This document shows positions 1 through 13,417 of a stretch of DNA of 64,000 bases, in pieces. The translations under genes were made by a program, and so were the position numbers. This DNA is from Mytilus californianus (taxonomy: Eukaryota; Mollusca; Bivalvia; Mytilida; Mytilidae): positions 63,456,058-63,520,057 of the forward strand of contig NW_026262668.1 of the NCBI RefSeq assembly GCF_021869535.1, written 5' to 3'. Numbering within the stretch: the stretch's first letter is position 1; each line of letters starts with the position of its first letter. The notes under the pieces were generated by a model. It had not been told where the DNA came from, searched no databases, and worked only from the letters and a program-made list of their open reading frames with translations.

Positions 1-95
1 TCCAACCATATGTCCCCATTCAAATGCATTGATCGTCAAAAAAAAAGGGGGGTCCAACCCCCGGACCCCCTCCCCCCCTCGGATTCGCCACTAAT
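1..95. other. Low-complexity G/C runs at window edge
   Basis: A short run of A, then G and C homopolymers (about positions 41-83), precedes the first retroelement fragment. No reading frame or recognisable site is seen. It may be the ragged 5' truncation border of the element that follows. Confidence 0.5.
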
Positions 96-1612
96 GCTTA
101 TATTGGTGATTTTGAATCTGTTTAAAGTTTTGATTTTTCTACCCTGTATACCACTTTGCCTCATATCTCATTAAGAAAAAATTCACACACCTAATTAAAT
201 GGGCATTTAAAAAGTCAGAAAGCGAATATATATGTTCAAACTCTTTTAGGTCATATTTTAGTAACAACAAACAAAAGAACTATGTCAGTTGGACCTGCTT
301 TGATACGATAACTGCACTTGAACTTTAAAATTTACTAGATAACATTTTTGTTTGCTATGGGGATTCCGTATATTATCAGTTTATCGGAATTCCAATGGGG
401 ACTAACTGTGCACCACTTATTGCGGATGTGTTTATGCATTATTATGAGTTACAATTTATGACTACAATCAGCAAAGACCCATCGAAACAACATCTGATAC
501 AAAAATTTAATAACACTTTTAGATATTTGGATGATATATTGGCTCTCAATAATGACGAATTCAGTATGTACAATAAAGAGATTTATCCTGCTGAACTGAC
601 TTTAAATAAAGCTAATACTAACAATGAACACTGCCCTTTCCTGGATCTTGATATCTATATCTTTAACGGGAAGCTTAATACCAAAATTTACGATAAAAGA
701 GATGACTTCAGGATTTTCCATATCACAAACTAGTCAAAACATTTATTAAATTTTATCATTGGTATAAGGACATCATTCGTAAATATAATTCAACATGCAG
801 ACATCTTATACGTTCAGGTATTTCACATCCAATCTTTTATGGTAATATTCTACACAAAGCACAAAAACGTCGTCACTCACCTCAAAAGCTAACCATACCT
901 TTAAACAGACTTATTCAGAAGAGATATAGTTACGATACTGTTGTCAGGTCATTAAAGATGGCATATTATGGAATTAGAATATTGTTTCACTCATACTGTC
1001 TTTGCATCGGAAATAAACACATTTATTCTAAAACCAGTTGTTGGCATGATACGGGCTATGTTCTTCTCATATACTTTAATATGGTATGATACTAAACCCC
1101 TAACGGGAGGGATTGTGCTTGATTTTCATATGATAAAGACATAATCTTTCCATCAGTTTAATTGAGGTCTGGAGTTGGCATGTCAGTTACTGCTAGTAGT
1201 CCTTTGTTAATCTATATATCATTGTCATTTTGCCAAGTTTTTTCTGTTACCTATTCTGACATCGGACTCGGGCTTCTTTTAAACTGAGTTTTACTGTGCG
1301 TATTGCTGTGTGTTTGTTTATTCTACATTGGCTAGAGGTATAGGGGGAGGGTTGAGATCTCACAAAACATGTTTAACTCCACTGCATTCTTGCGCCTGTC
1401 CCAAGTCAGGAGCATCTGACCTTTGTTAGTCTTGTATGTTTTTTTAATTTTAGTTCATTTATATGTTTCGGAGTTTAGTGTTACGTTCATTTTCACTGAA
1501 CTATTACACATCTTTGTTTAGGGGCCATTGGTGGCCTTGGGCTGTTTTCTGCTCTTTGGTCGGGTTGTTGTCTCTTTGACACATTACCCATTTCCATTCT
1601 CAATTTTATATC
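96..1612 (+). mobile_element. Penelope-like element, damaged copy A
   Basis: This is a 5'-truncated and internally deleted copy of the same element found complete on the other strand at 50229-52525. In-frame pieces read through reverse-transcriptase blocks: a DFSTLYTTLPH-like block near 130-170 broken by a stop, then an open stretch 395-733 with MGTNCAPL and the catalytic YLDD motif, then FLDLDIYI. At about 708-712 the frame jumps from the KRDDF block to the block just before HKLVK. Relative to the 52-kb copy this is an internal deletion of roughly 200 bp. The remaining C-terminal codons run to about 990. From about 1000 to 1612 lies the non-coding 3' tail, ending in the shared TTTCCATTCTCAATT end. 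The family assignment (Penelope-like reverse transcriptase) comes from motif recognition. The copy cannot encode a working enzyme. Confidence 0.75.
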
Positions 1613-1790
1613 GAAGCACTGGTTACAAGGGGGATGGTACTGAAAGTCAAATGTCAGAGGTACTGACCCACGGTATAGTAAGAGGCGTATGATATCATTC
1701 CCGTGGCTACAACACGTCTTTCTGAATTAAACTTTATCCGATACGGTCTAGAACCAAAAGTTTGGCCAAACTAAGTTTTAATTATGATGA

Positions 1791-4700
1791 ATGCTTACTT
1801 TGATAACATTTTCCTTTTTAACTCTAATACTGAACAATATTTATACAGACGCTGCTAACAGCTATAAGGAAATTAACCATTCACTGGGCTTTTATCCAGA
1901 TATTGTATCAGTCAGAACTCACCTTGGTAATGGATATGTATCTGACGCACAAGGTATGTTGGTTTTTATATTTCCTTCTTAGAAACTACAACTTTATTAA
2001 CCAATAAAAAGTAAAATATCAAAAATATCGAACTCCAAGGAAAATTCAAATCGGAAAGTCCCTTATCAAATGGAAAAATCAAAAGCTCAAACACATCAAA
2101 CTAATGGAAAACAGCTGTCATATTCCTTGATACAGACATTCACCTATGTGAAAAATGGTGGATTAAACCTGGTTTTATAGCTAGCTAAACCTCTCACTTG
2201 TTATTCAGAATTATAAACTATCTGAAAATGCATGCTTTGAATAGTCGATTATCTACCTTTTTTATCTTAACTTTTCAGTTTGATTGTATAGTAATTAGTC
2301 TTTCGTATAGTGGCTTCTACTTTTTTCCCGTATAATAAGTACCGACTGATATACATTTTTCATGTTAAAAACAATGACTAGTATGCTATGACCAAAAATG
2401 GCATGTATACACGTATCTATTATTTGAATTTTCTAAAATAGGATCCGTATTGGAGTCATGTTCTTGTCATATGGGAGGCGTTATATATGGGTACGACCAT
2501 GAAAAGATACGCTTGTGGGTTGCAACCGGTAAGTACAAGACTAATTGATATATCAAACATAACAATAAGAAAAACATTATTATGTTGAGCTAACACAAGG
2601 TATTGGATTATTTATATTAACCATTCCAGCCCAATACTTAGCAGATTCTCTCTCTTTATGAGTATGTTCTTAAATCGACCAATTAGAAAATGTCGAAACG
2701 GGATTAATAAAAGAAAAATTTATATTATAATGATTTTCGAACCACATGTCAGATATTTCTTCTTTCGATTTTTACTTGGTTAAGATATACTGAATGGTGA
2801 TATAAGCATTAAATGCACAGGTTCGAGTTGAGGTAGTCGGTAAAAATTTTCCCGAATAGAGTTAATGTGGCTTGATCAGGGATTCTGGGACGGCCAAATT
2901 AAAAAATCGCTCTGGACCCAGAATCCCAAAACGGATTAGATCTTACTATACGGTAAATGTTTAGTTCAATTGAATGTTGCGTCCTTTCATTATTTACGTT
3001 CTCGTCATTTGGTCTTTGGTAGATAGTTATCTTGTATGCAATTCCATCACAAATTCTGATTTTTATTAAGTAATGAATTTCGCATAATTCTTAATGAATA
3101 AGAATTTTAACTCACTGAGCTATGCATGCTATGCTGTATACAAAACAATATACATATAAACTGTACAAAGAAAACGAAAAGCATGAAGACAAACAAGATT
3201 TAAATGCAATTTTGTACCAGTTCATTTATTTCTAAATATGGACAGCCCTTTTCAACTGATTTTTATAGTTTGTCACATGTTGTGCTGTTACACCACTGTC
3301 CCAGGCTAGGGGTGGGTTGGGAGCTTGGAAACTTCTTTAGCTTCACCACATTCTGTATATACCTGTTCCAAGCCAGGAACCAGTAATTCGTTGATGTATA
3401 TCATATTTGTTTTCCTTCATTGTTTTGTACATAAATCAGGTTCGTTAGTTTTCTCGTTGGAATTGTTTAACATTTGACGTTTCGGGGCTTTTTATAATTG
3501 ACTATGCGGTATGGGTTTTGCTTATTGTTGAAGGCCGTACGGTGACCTATAGTTGTTAACTTCTATGTCATTTGGTCTCTGATGGAGAGTTGTCTCATTG
3601 GCAATCATACCAAATCCTCTTATGTTTATAATTATTTGTCATGTTAACTGGTGTTAAGTTTATTGTGTAATGTTTACAATTTTCTATTTGGCCATGATGT
3701 TGTCTATCTTTATCGGACATGCTTTTTGATTACATCCTGGTATCTTCTCTTTCTTTTTGATAAACTAGGGATTTTCAGCAGTAAGCTCATCCTCAAGATA
3801 TTTTCTTAATCACATGTCGATTAATTTGACAGAATTTTTAATTTTCCCTTTTCGAAGTTTTTCCATGGAAGAAGATTCATACACAACATTAACGAAAAAT
3901 GTCTGCAAATGGAGATGAGCAGTTAGTACCAATAGAAATTTTTATATTTTGATGATATAAAATCTTGACATTACGAACAATATTGTAATAATGGTCAAAC
4001 AAGACGTTGAAGCCTTTTTTTATGTCAGCGCATGTCCAGAAAAATTGTAATATTGACTTATAAGATTTTTAATTCTAGTAAGTAAACCTGTCAGTATAAC
4101 AGAACTTTACTATTGAATACCATTGATTAACTCATCGCTGATTACCGATGCGGTTTTGACTAGCTTCGCCTAGTGTAGCCCTTTGTAGCTTTTTAAAATA
4201 GAGCACTTGTAGAAAATTTTAGATTTTTTATGACAATCCTTCTCACTTCAAGGTATTAGTTGTTTTGAGTAATCATAGACAGTACTAGTATATCAAGTGT
4301 AATTAAGCTTGTTTTCGGATTCATTTACAGGTTCTGAACACGGAACATTTTCCTTAAATGATGGATGGGGAGGATCAACAGACTGGTCTATCAACGGTAC
4401 TGTGGAAATCCTTGCATGGACAATGGACAATTTTCATCGGTCATTCCAGAAAGTTTTTACAGTCATGAAAAACAGTAGTACACCGTCATGTTTACAGTTT
4501 CAAGAAGCTTTAGATCTAAACAACTATTTTATTTCAGTAAAGGTATAAACCACATAGAAATATATGGTAATCTTAGAACTTTTTCTTAAGCATCGGACAC
4601 ATTGGAAAAACTGAATAAGAGGAAAATACAACAATGCAAATAAGAGGAAAATACAACAATGCAAATAAGAGGAAAATACAACAATGCAAGTTTTACTGTG

Positions 4701-7041
4701 CGTACTGTTGTACGTTTGTTTTTTCTACATTGGCTAGAGGTATAGGGGGAGGGTTGAGGCCTCAAAAAACATGTTTAACCCCGCCGCATTTGTGCGCCTG
4801 TACTAAGTCAGGAGCCTTTGGCCTTTGTTAGTCTTGTATCAATTTTAGTTTCTTCTTGTGTATAATTTGGAGTTTAGTATGACGTCCATTATCACTGAAC
4901 TAGTATACATATTTGTTTAGGGGCCAGCTGAAAGACGCCTCCGGGTGCGGGAGTTTCTGGCTGCATTGAAGACCCATTGGTGGCCTTCGGCTGATATCTG
5001 CTCTATGGTCGGGTTGTTGTCTCTTTGACACATTACCCATTTCCATTCTCAATTCTAAATAAGAGGAAAATACAACAATGTAAATAAGATGAAACGATGT
5101 TGAACCAAAAAAAATAGCCTCGGACAGAGCAAAATCTTAAAACGCGTCGAACACATGTACAAACTGAATAAGATAGTAATGCAATAATGCAAACAAGTGG
5201 AAACGATTTCAAACCAAACAAATAAGACTCGGACAACCAGAGTCCCAAAAAGCGTGATCTGAATGGATGAGTATTTTCCTTTTTCATTTATTAAGCTGTC
5301 TAGAGACCAAAGCTGACAAATAGTGAAATTTTTCAAGAGCTATATCTACAAAAAAACTAGGCTCAAGGGAAATATGTCTATTTGTGAAACATTCATCTGA
5401 AGATAATCCTTAATTCTTAATGGCGATCGTCAAACTTTTTGATAATGAATTTTATTGAGGATGAAAAAAGCATTTTATGTGCCAGTGATTTTGTCCTTTG
5501 CGGACTTGATTTTCTTGGATATGCATAACAATGTCCAACAAGGCCACACATTTATGTATCTCTTGACAGCAGACATGGAACGTCGGAAACCATGGTATAG
5601 ATTACATGGCTTTAAAAGGATAACAATATTACTCCCTTCAGTTTTAAAATTTTGCGAGTAGAATGAAACGGATGTTTAAGCCTATGCCACTAAGTACCTG
5701 GGGATTGATATGTTGCCCATGTCCGTCCTTCAACTATAATAAAATTATACAGTTGTCTGTATTTTTTTAAGTTTTGTCTGCACATGTTTTCTACATTAGT
5801 GTATAAAGATGACCTAATGATCGAGTTTGCGTTTATTCCGATTAATTGATATTTGACAAAATTATAATCCTTAGATGTTCAAAAAGGAAATTATACCAAT
5901 TTACGATATTATCAGAAGACATTGCCTGTTACAAATTTGGTTAATATCATAAAAAAAAACCCAAAAAACAAATTCACGATACAAACTGAGCACATATCAT
6001 ATAAAGAGTGCTCAGAATTGATATATTCTATTCATTTCTTATAACTATCAAACTACTCAGACTGTTGAATGAAATGAGAAATTTGAGAATAAGCGCCCAG
6101 AAATATTTTGTAGGTAGGGATTCCGATAGGAAAAAACAAAAACAGTGGCATGGTATTTAATGCTGTAGGATCTTCAATGGCGTCTGGATTAAATCCATAC
6201 GGTGGACTGGTTTATGCATATAAAACAGACAGTATAATGTTTTGGAGCCCAAAGGCAGAAAAGGGACATCTTGTATATATCGGTGGTATTTGGGGATCTG
6301 GACAACAAAGTGAATCGTCAGATGTAGTGGACGTTAATGTCGTTGTATATCATTTATCAGGTAAATTTAAATAATTCGTTTTCTATTTACATGTACCCAG
6401 TACAGCAACAGTTTTAAAAATATATAAAAAAGGATATGTGGCATGATTGTCAATGGGACAACTACCCAACAGAGTCCAAATGAAGCGAATTCAATCAACT
6501 ATAGGTTACCGAATGGCCTTCTACAATGATATGGAGTTAAACATGTTTGTGTGCGATCATCCCCAACCGCTAGCCTTGGACAGTAGGGTAACAACACAAT
6601 ATAAGAGAAAATTGTAAAATTAGTTGGAAATGGCTTGACTCGTCAAATCGACACGAAGCACAAACAAACTCACAAATAACAGAAAGGCAAAATCACAAAG
6701 TAATGATTTGAGAGTATCGCAGTCACTGAAAGCTTGTTCAAAGCTAAAAACGATTAATGAATAAATCATGTCCCCTAGGCTAAAGTATCAATCAGTAGAC
6801 ATCCAACGGATAATTGTAAAAAAGTCATTAAAAGTCTTAGAAAAGCACAACCTTGTGCAATACCAAATTCAAGTATATGCTATTAACAGGATGTAGGACC
6901 ATAAGTTTTTATAAATAAATAGCAATACATAAATTATCTTCACTTTCAGGAACACCGTTTTTGCAGTCTACCATTACATTTACCAAGTATCGAAACATGG
7001 TCACAATCCCGATCCTCTCCAATTTCAATTTTACAATTTGA
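1791..7041 (+). CDS. Secreted two-domain protein, five-exon gene
   Basis: I join five coding exons: 1791-1953, 2442-2528, 4331-4542, 6114-6360 and 6950-7041. All introns begin GT and end AG, phases agree (1, 1, 0, 1), and the total is 801 bases, i.e. 266 residues plus stop TGA. The ATG at 1791 is chosen because the frame is closed just upstream and the first ~21 residues form a hydrophobic signal peptide (LITFSFLTLILNN core), so the product should be secreted or extracellular. The mature part holds two related units. Unit 1 has GGVIYGY...IRLW followed by NDGWGG. Unit 2 has GGLVYAY...IMFW followed by GGIWGS and an SSDVVDVNVVVY strand. Similar beta-rich GG-x-Y-x-Y/LW/GWG repeats occur in invertebrate extracellular proteins as far as I recall, but I cannot name a Pfam family. 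Introns hold repeats and a Penelope-like 3' tail. Function unknown. Confidence 0.7.
2020..2215 (+). repeat. Dispersed repeat family R5, fragment
   Basis: This intron-1 segment shares phrases (CGAACTCC-AGG-AAATTCAA at its start; ATGGTGG-TT-AACCTGGTTTTAT-GCTAGC at its end) with 32215-32500 and, in part, 11425-11475. The opposite-strand copy at 16205-16445 shares the middle of the family. It is a diverged interspersed repeat with no coding potential. Confidence 0.65.
3500..3630 (-). repeat. Dispersed repeat family R1-like, reverse copy
   Basis: It contains GTTGAAGGCCGTACGGTGAC and a GAGTTGTCTCATTGGCAATC phrase, also seen at 27028-27266 and 36950-37109 (same strand) and inverted at 15335-16140 and 36645-36745. 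It lies in intron 2 of the two-domain gene. The rest of that intron (2529-4330) shows only AT-rich sequence. Confidence 0.65.
4614..4688. repeat. 25-bp tandem repeat, three units
   Basis: Three perfect head-to-tail 25-bp units (AATAAGAGG...AATGCA) end exactly where a Penelope-like 3' tail begins. A fourth, nearly identical unit resumes at 5058-5082 on the other side of that insertion. The repeat is therefore either the target or its duplication product. Confidence 0.85.
4689..5057 (+). mobile_element. Penelope-like element, solo 3' tail (copy C)
   Basis: About 370 bp match the 3' non-coding tail of copies A (1290-1612) and B (50229-50600, opposite strand), including GGCTAGAGGTATAGGGGGAG and the TTTCCATTCTCAATT end. 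It is strongly 5'-truncated, with no reverse-transcriptase codons, as expected of target-primed reverse transcription that stopped early. It lies in intron 3 of the two-domain gene and is flanked on both sides by 25-bp units. The 65-residue open frame across it is fortuitous. Confidence 0.8.
6425..6885 (+). repeat. R1-like and R3 dispersed repeats in intron 4
   Basis: Positions 6425-6545 carry the GATTGTCAATGGGACAACT and ACTATAGGTTACCG phrases of the R1-like group. Positions 6560-6885 (GGCTTGACTC, CACAAACAAACTCACAAATA, later CAGTCACTGAAAGC) match 23690-23890 with divergence (family R3). No open frame of note. Confidence 0.6.
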
Positions 7042-10000
7042 AATAATTTTTTTTCGATACACGTTTTTTAATATACATCATCATTTATGAGAAATATATT
7101 GCTAAAATATCAAATTAATATGTTTATCATACGTCAATAAGAAAGTGTTCCAAATAATACACTTTGTTATTACTTTATGTGGGGCAAGTGTGTCATTTTG
7201 TGAGCTTAGCTCACGGTTCTTCTAGTATGATCTCAGTTTTTGAAACTTATAAACATCTAGACTTTCTAAGAATATCAGTTTATATCAAAATGACAGAATT
7301 TCGACAAAATCAGGTCCTACATAGTTTCAATAATTAGCCAAGGGTCTATTAAATATTTATACCATTGTGAGTTTGAAATAGTGCTTAGACACGTGTATAT
7401 TGTTGATCTTATGTTGGTCTCTATATGTATTTTTGTTTTTGTCTCGTCAGTCCTGGAAGCTGAACTTACGCGTGCTGTTTCAGGTGTCGGCGGTGTCACA
7501 TTTTTAAAAGTTAATTACGGTCAGTTTAAGATAAACCAGTAATGTTTGATTAATGATATATTGTATGCAGTTGCATTAGCCGGCAGTGGCACATTTGATT
7601 TTCATGGAAATCATTGGTATCGATACTCAGTCATGGTCCATAGCTTTGAAACTTTTACATAGTTTAGTTAAAATGTTATTGAATAGATCATTTTTATATT
7701 TGTAACTATATGTTGTTTCTAGCACATGTTTTTTCAAAGGAGATACTTGTACATTATTATTATACTTAGTTTTCCTTCATTGTTCTGTACTTTGGATATA
7801 CATCTTTATATTTTGCCAAGTTTACTGATAGGTATAAAGTGCTGTCTTATTAATTTCAACATTTGCATTATACTATATAAATTATACTGGCGAGGTACAG
7901 TTTTGCGTACATAAAACGAAAATTACACTGTACGAGTAGGGTAAATTTCTCCTGTATTCATTTCACACCGGGGCGATTTCAAACAGTTTTCCAATCTTTA
8001 TGTAAATGCATAGTAATACAACCAAATGTGTGTACTCATAAGTTTTAACAATATTTTGGCATATTTCCAAAAATGTCGTAAAATGATAAACGCCTGAAAA
8101 ATGTCCCAAACCACGACTTTAGAGATTTTTGTAAATTTTGAGTATATATCCCAAATATGTATAAGATGGACATTGCTAACCATAAACAAAATTATGCTTG
8201 AAGTAAAGCTATGTATTGTCTGTCGGATACACACTAATTCATTAGCAATGTTCTACGATTCAAAATTTGAACAAAACATGTAAAATTTGCACTATGTATC
8301 AAAAGGCCTCCAACAGCAACATGTAGTGTTTTAATACTCAGTTTTTGATTTGATGGAAATGTGTAAATTTGTGAAACAGTATTTTAAGTGATATAAACTC
8401 TCTAATATTCAATTTGCTGTATGATTTAACAACTTTTAAATGTTAACCCTGTGAGTGAAGCAAATTCAGTGGAAATTGGCCCTATTCCTCTGGTGTGTGC
8501 AAAGCGTTTTTTATTTGTTCTTTTCCCAACAGTATATCATGTCGTTCGATGACTGTTCCATTTGCGCATATCCCACATCTCCATTTATACATGAAAGTAT
8601 TCAAGAAATAAAAGTTCTTACCCCTGTCTCGTTATCGGAGAAAATATTGCTAATTACTAATATTTTCGTTATAATAAAAACCCAATGTTTTTAGTTTAGC
8701 TTTTTTCATTTAGATACACATTCAAATATCACTCAATCATGTGGTAAGTTATACTCTCTAAGCAACAAATAGTTTAGGAATTCAAATACATGTAAATTGA
8801 GACTTGATTACAGTATATAAATGCGATTGCAGAAAGGGTTATGAATTAAAAAAATAGGCAGAGATTAATTATTGGATATTTGCAATGCCTAAGAATTCTA
8901 TTCTTATTTCGAAGTTGTTTTTGTTTACCTTTAATAATTGACAAAACAATAGACAATTTAGATAATGTCAGCTATTATTAACATTTTGTTATTTTATTAA
9001 TACTTGTTTATTAGATATTCATTTTTACATGTTTTTTTGTATATTAGCTTAGCTTGATTATACGCAGCTGTTAAAATAGAATATAGAAATATCGTTTATC
9101 TAGTGCTAGATCTTTCATTGTATATCTGCATTTATTTTTTATGTCTACCTTATTACTTGAAGTATGGAAGTATATTACAATTTTTACTTGCATTATTGAA
9201 ACTAGAATAGCAAATGTGTTTTACTATGATGAAGTTCTTTAATGTCAAATTGCATTACTCTTTTTATTTACGTATTCATATTTCATGTTTGTATTGTACT
9301 ACACCATATCTTTAAGCCCAATTACGTTTATAATCTGTTATTTCATTAAAGTGGCGAGAATCAAATGTTAATATTAATAGCTGGATAACTGATTGTTTTA
9401 TTAATTTTTTTCCAACCAATAGTTTTAAAATGATATGACGCTTTGTTAAATGTAAACAAAATAATGCTTTTCTATCAAAGTAAGGGAAATTGAATGTACA
9501 GGAATTTCCTACTTTCTGGGTGATTTCTCATTTCAGAATAGTCCAGTTTCTTATCGGTGACCAACGCGTTGACTTATGGTCTACATTGGAAGAACGTGAA
9601 GGAAAAGTCCATATATATTCAGTATATAGAAGACTTCACGTTGGCAACTTAAAGATCAATGAATACCACTGATGAGTCTATATGTAGTCGAAACTCGCTT
9701 CTGGCGAAGCCAATTCGTAAAGTTTCTCTTAAGCAAAGTTTGATATAGGGTTTCGTGACACTAATCCCTGGTATCTTTGATGAAGTTCATTAGTGAGACA
9801 TTCCAGATAATGGTTTTTGCATATAAAACACCATTGTTTTAGGCTTGTCTGCTTGAACAACAACATATTTGTCGTGAAGAGAGGATAAAGCATCCTCAAC
9901 ATCAGGATTCTTGAAATTGTCAGAAACCAGTGAGTCATTGTTCATAGTAGATTTTGAATACGCTTTTAAATTTATTACCTAACAGCTTTGTTCCAGTTCC

Positions 10001-10454
10001 ATTCAAATAAAGTGTCTAGGTTTGGTTCATCTTGCTTGCGCTAAACCCATTTTCTGGCACAGTCCTCAACTGCATCCATCAGTAACCTAAGACTATTCAT
10101 TCAGTTGATAGGCTGGAGAATTTGATTATCTGTCCTTTGTCTAACAACTCTCTAAGTTGTTCATTGTTTACGAGGCTAAGGTATCTTGTTATAACATAAC
10201 CAGGGGAACTATATTTGTATATGGTCGATGCACATGAGCAATCGGGAGGTTTAAATTTTACATCCCTAAGGGTTAAGGTCTATATTACCCTCTTGTGGTT
10301 GAAAATCTTGGAAGCAATATGTTTTGGAGTATGTATATCAAATGAGGTGTAGTTTTATCTTTGATTTAATCAGGTATGGTTTTCTGCACAGATAATGCTG
10401 TAACACAGTGAATTTCAGTAAAGATTAATTACTTTTAATCTTATAAATTAAAGT
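7042..10454. other. AT-rich stretch, no gene recognised
   Basis: After the stop of the two-domain gene there is probably a 3' untranslated region, but I find no clear polyadenylation hexamer close by. Short open frames (for example 8455-8694 and 9490-9672) have no recognisable motif, codon bias or splice context. I see no RNA gene. Confidence 0.5.
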
Positions 10455-11085
10455 CATATGAAACTTCAAATATAAAAAAAGTTGAATATGTTTTTATACT
10501 TGAATTTTACTTTAAAACAAGTGTACGTGAACTTTCTTGTTAAAGAAAATCATTTATATTATCAAATTTTCATAAATGTACTGCTATTGAATTATTGTCT
10601 TCCTGTCCACCAATTCGCCGATATTCTCCTGTATGCAGTGACCTGAACTACGAGACCTCTCGTTAGAACTTCGGCCACGGCACAGCGCAAGTGTGAGGGG
10701 AAAACCGTGATGAAAGAATGTAAACAAACGTGCACTGGAAGGTAAACATAGTAATAACTGATTCCTGGTACCTTTAATAACTATCTTAAAGAACAAATAT
10801 AATACAACTAATTATTTAACAACTGTTAAGGAAAAGTTTAGATAATAATTGGGAACGCATGGAAAAATTTAGAAAATATCAGGGCTCTATCAATTTTCTT
10901 ATTTGTCACGTGCTCCGTATGCTCTGTGTTGATTGTTCACCAATGCCACGATCCGGTAAACTTTGACAACAAACGCGAACGTTAATTAGCTTGCGATTAA
11001 CAATCACTGAATGAAATATGGTTTGTCAATAACACGTTATAGATTCGTAATAAATATAAAAACGTGCAGATATGACTTAATTTAG
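10455..11085. repeat. Diverged ~0.6-kb block, copy 1
   Basis: This block resembles 14757-15330 in the same orientation. Shared phrases include ATGTACTGCT-TTGAATTATTGTCTTCC, TTCGCCGATA, AGACCTCTCTTAGAACTTCGG-like and CACTGGAAGGTAAA near 10733, then AATCACTG-ATGAAATAT near 11005. It lies ~1.3 kb upstream of the candidate peptide gene, while the second copy lies just downstream, so the pair brackets the gene. Confidence 0.65.
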
Positions 11086-12393
11086 TATATACATGCATGC
11101 ATTGGTTTAATAATTTCATAAAAAATTTTGATAACATTAAAGTTACAAAAAACTGTGTTGACATGCATTATATATATTTCATCAGATTATTTGTACTCCT
11201 TTATTTTAACAGTAAAATGACCGATTCCAGCACAAAGAGTGACACAAGAGATGTATATTATGCATAGACATTGGTGTATATTATGTATAACAGAACAATT
11301 AAACGTTCCCGTAGACGAAGCAACATTGACATTTCTATACAACGATAAACATATTTTCCTAAAAAATTTCCTAAGACAAATGTTATTATGCACTTCTTTC
11401 GCATATAAAAAGTATTAACAACAATACCGAACTCCGAGGTAAATTCAAAAAGGGGGGAAGTCCATACAAACTGACAAAATCAATGTTGGACTATACTAAC
11501 AAGCCGAAAAAAAAAGATTTGTGAAGTTCGTCAACCAGAATTCATATATTCTGATTAAGATTGATAAAAAAGAAATTCAAGTAACGTTTTTTTCTATTAA
11601 TACACATCACAATGTCAGTGAAAAACATGTATTTTGTTGATTCATTTAATCGTGTCATATGATACAATAGAGCATATATGCCTACATAGTACTATATTTA
11701 CTTACATAAATCAATGGCTGTTATCCAAAGCTCATGCAATATAAAAAAAATGCATAGAAACACATTGATGCATTTGTTATGCGGCAAATGTTTATTCTAT
11801 GAATATCAGACGTGTGAAGTACGTCCGCCTAAAATTCAAATGAAATTTATTCTGAATGATAAAAATGTGAATGATTTTCAGTGACCATTTTTTCTTGATG
11901 CAAATTACTATTTCAGAAAAAAATTTGTCTTGTATTGAAACATTTAATCATGAAACTCGATACAAAAAGAAAGTAATTTATGCCTAATTTCTTGATAAGT
12001 TCATGAAAGTCACCAAAGTGTCATTAATTGATTAGAAATGCATCAAAACAAAGACACACGTTTATCATAGGACAAATGTTTCCTAAGCAATTCTTTCGCA
12101 TACAAAGCTGGAACAATATAGATTTGTGCAGAACTTCCGCCTTAAACTTGAATATTATTTTCTAAATTTTTATGAGAAAGGGTAAAAATATGAAAAATCT
12201 TCAGTGAAAGTTTTCTTTATTTATAAACACATGACATTTGAAGTGAACAACCAGTATTTTCCTGACACAGTACGTTATCCCTACAAAGCAATTCAATACT
12301 AAAATCAATGAACATCATTAAAGATTCATAATATAATTAGAAATAGCATTGAAGCAAAGGAAACGCAGGCATTTTGACAGAAAGACCAAAACC
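11086..12393. other. Region upstream of the peptide gene
   Basis: AT-rich sequence with no gene seen. A short R5-like scrap (CCGAACTCCGAGGTAAATTC) sits near 11430. Loosely repeated wording (CATGAAA, TCTTTCGCATA and similar) at 11390, 11880 and 12100 suggests old local duplication. No confident promoter element. Confidence 0.4.
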
Positions 12394-13417
12394 ATGAACA
12401 ACTTTACAATCTTAGCTCTTTTAGCTTTGACAATGTTAACACTTAGTCAGCTAAAGGATGATACTTTAGAAAATAACAAAAGCAAGTATGGTTTTTCATA
12501 ATTACCACTCTGGTTTGAATTTTGTAATGCATTAAATAAGTATTTTCGTGAAATGATTTTCAGTGATGTTTTAGCATTAGAGAGGAAATAATTAAAAGAA
12601 ATTGTATTTCAATTTGATGGATATATCAAAGAGAAAACAGGAATTAGAAATGTTAATGAGACAGAAAGCCTTGGTGATTGTTTCTTGTCATTTGTATTAA
12701 TGAACAATTTTCTGTATTTAAAATTTCCTGTTTTATGATGTACCAATTTATAAGCCTGGTATCATTTATTTGATTAAGCCACAAAAGAGAACCGTCATGA
12801 TTAGTTTGTGTTCTACACATTATTTTGTAGATATATATAGAGACTGTATTGAGAGAGTAAGGAAGAAAAAAGGAATCATGGAAGCATGGAATTTGGTATG
12901 TTTATATATAAACATATTGGAACTCTGTATGCGATTTAAATGAAATTAGAGTTACCGCTAATTTATTGCTTTCGAAAACTTACATAAAAATATATATACA
13001 AATAAACTGTTTTCATTCATATTTCTTGAGCTTTTAAATTAGTTATATTAGTTGACTTAAAAAATCAAGGGATCTTCGAACATAGCAGATACGAATTTGG
13101 TTTGACAAAAAAAACCTTAGAAATAAAACCGTATATACTTCGTTCGAGTATCTGTTTATATTTTGTTAAAATACAGTTATCAATAATTTAAAATAAAGCT
13201 ATTACGTGTTTGTCTAGATTGATCTTTCATAAGGTATCCACAGTAAAATTCTTGAAACCCAAGTTTCAACAAGGACACGTATTGCCCTGTTTGGCTTAAA
13301 AACTTGAACATCATTTTTGGTTTTCACTTGTAGTATGAAGATGTTGGGCGGATTGGTGGGCAGCAGCAAGATTGCACATATGCGGATGTTATGACCTGCT
13401 ATTATGGAATTGTTTGA
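12394..13417 (+). CDS. Candidate small secreted peptide, isoform 1
   Basis: Three exons fit in phase: 12394-12485 (ends phase 2 before GTATGG), 12841-12895 (acceptor ...TATATATAG, ends phase 0 before GTATGT) and 13334-13417 (acceptor ...CACTTGTAG, stop TGA). The result is a 76-residue precursor. The ATG at 12394 opens a hydrophobic signal peptide (FTILALLALTMLTLS core). The remaining part holds a basic stretch (ERVRKKKG) that could be a processing site, then a C-terminal segment with two cysteines seven residues apart (DCTYADVMTCYYG), plus one cysteine further upstream. Size, signal peptide and basic cleavage-like motif suit a neuropeptide, hormone or small defence peptide precursor. I do not recognise the family. 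Evidence is splice phase and signal peptide only. Confidence 0.4.
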
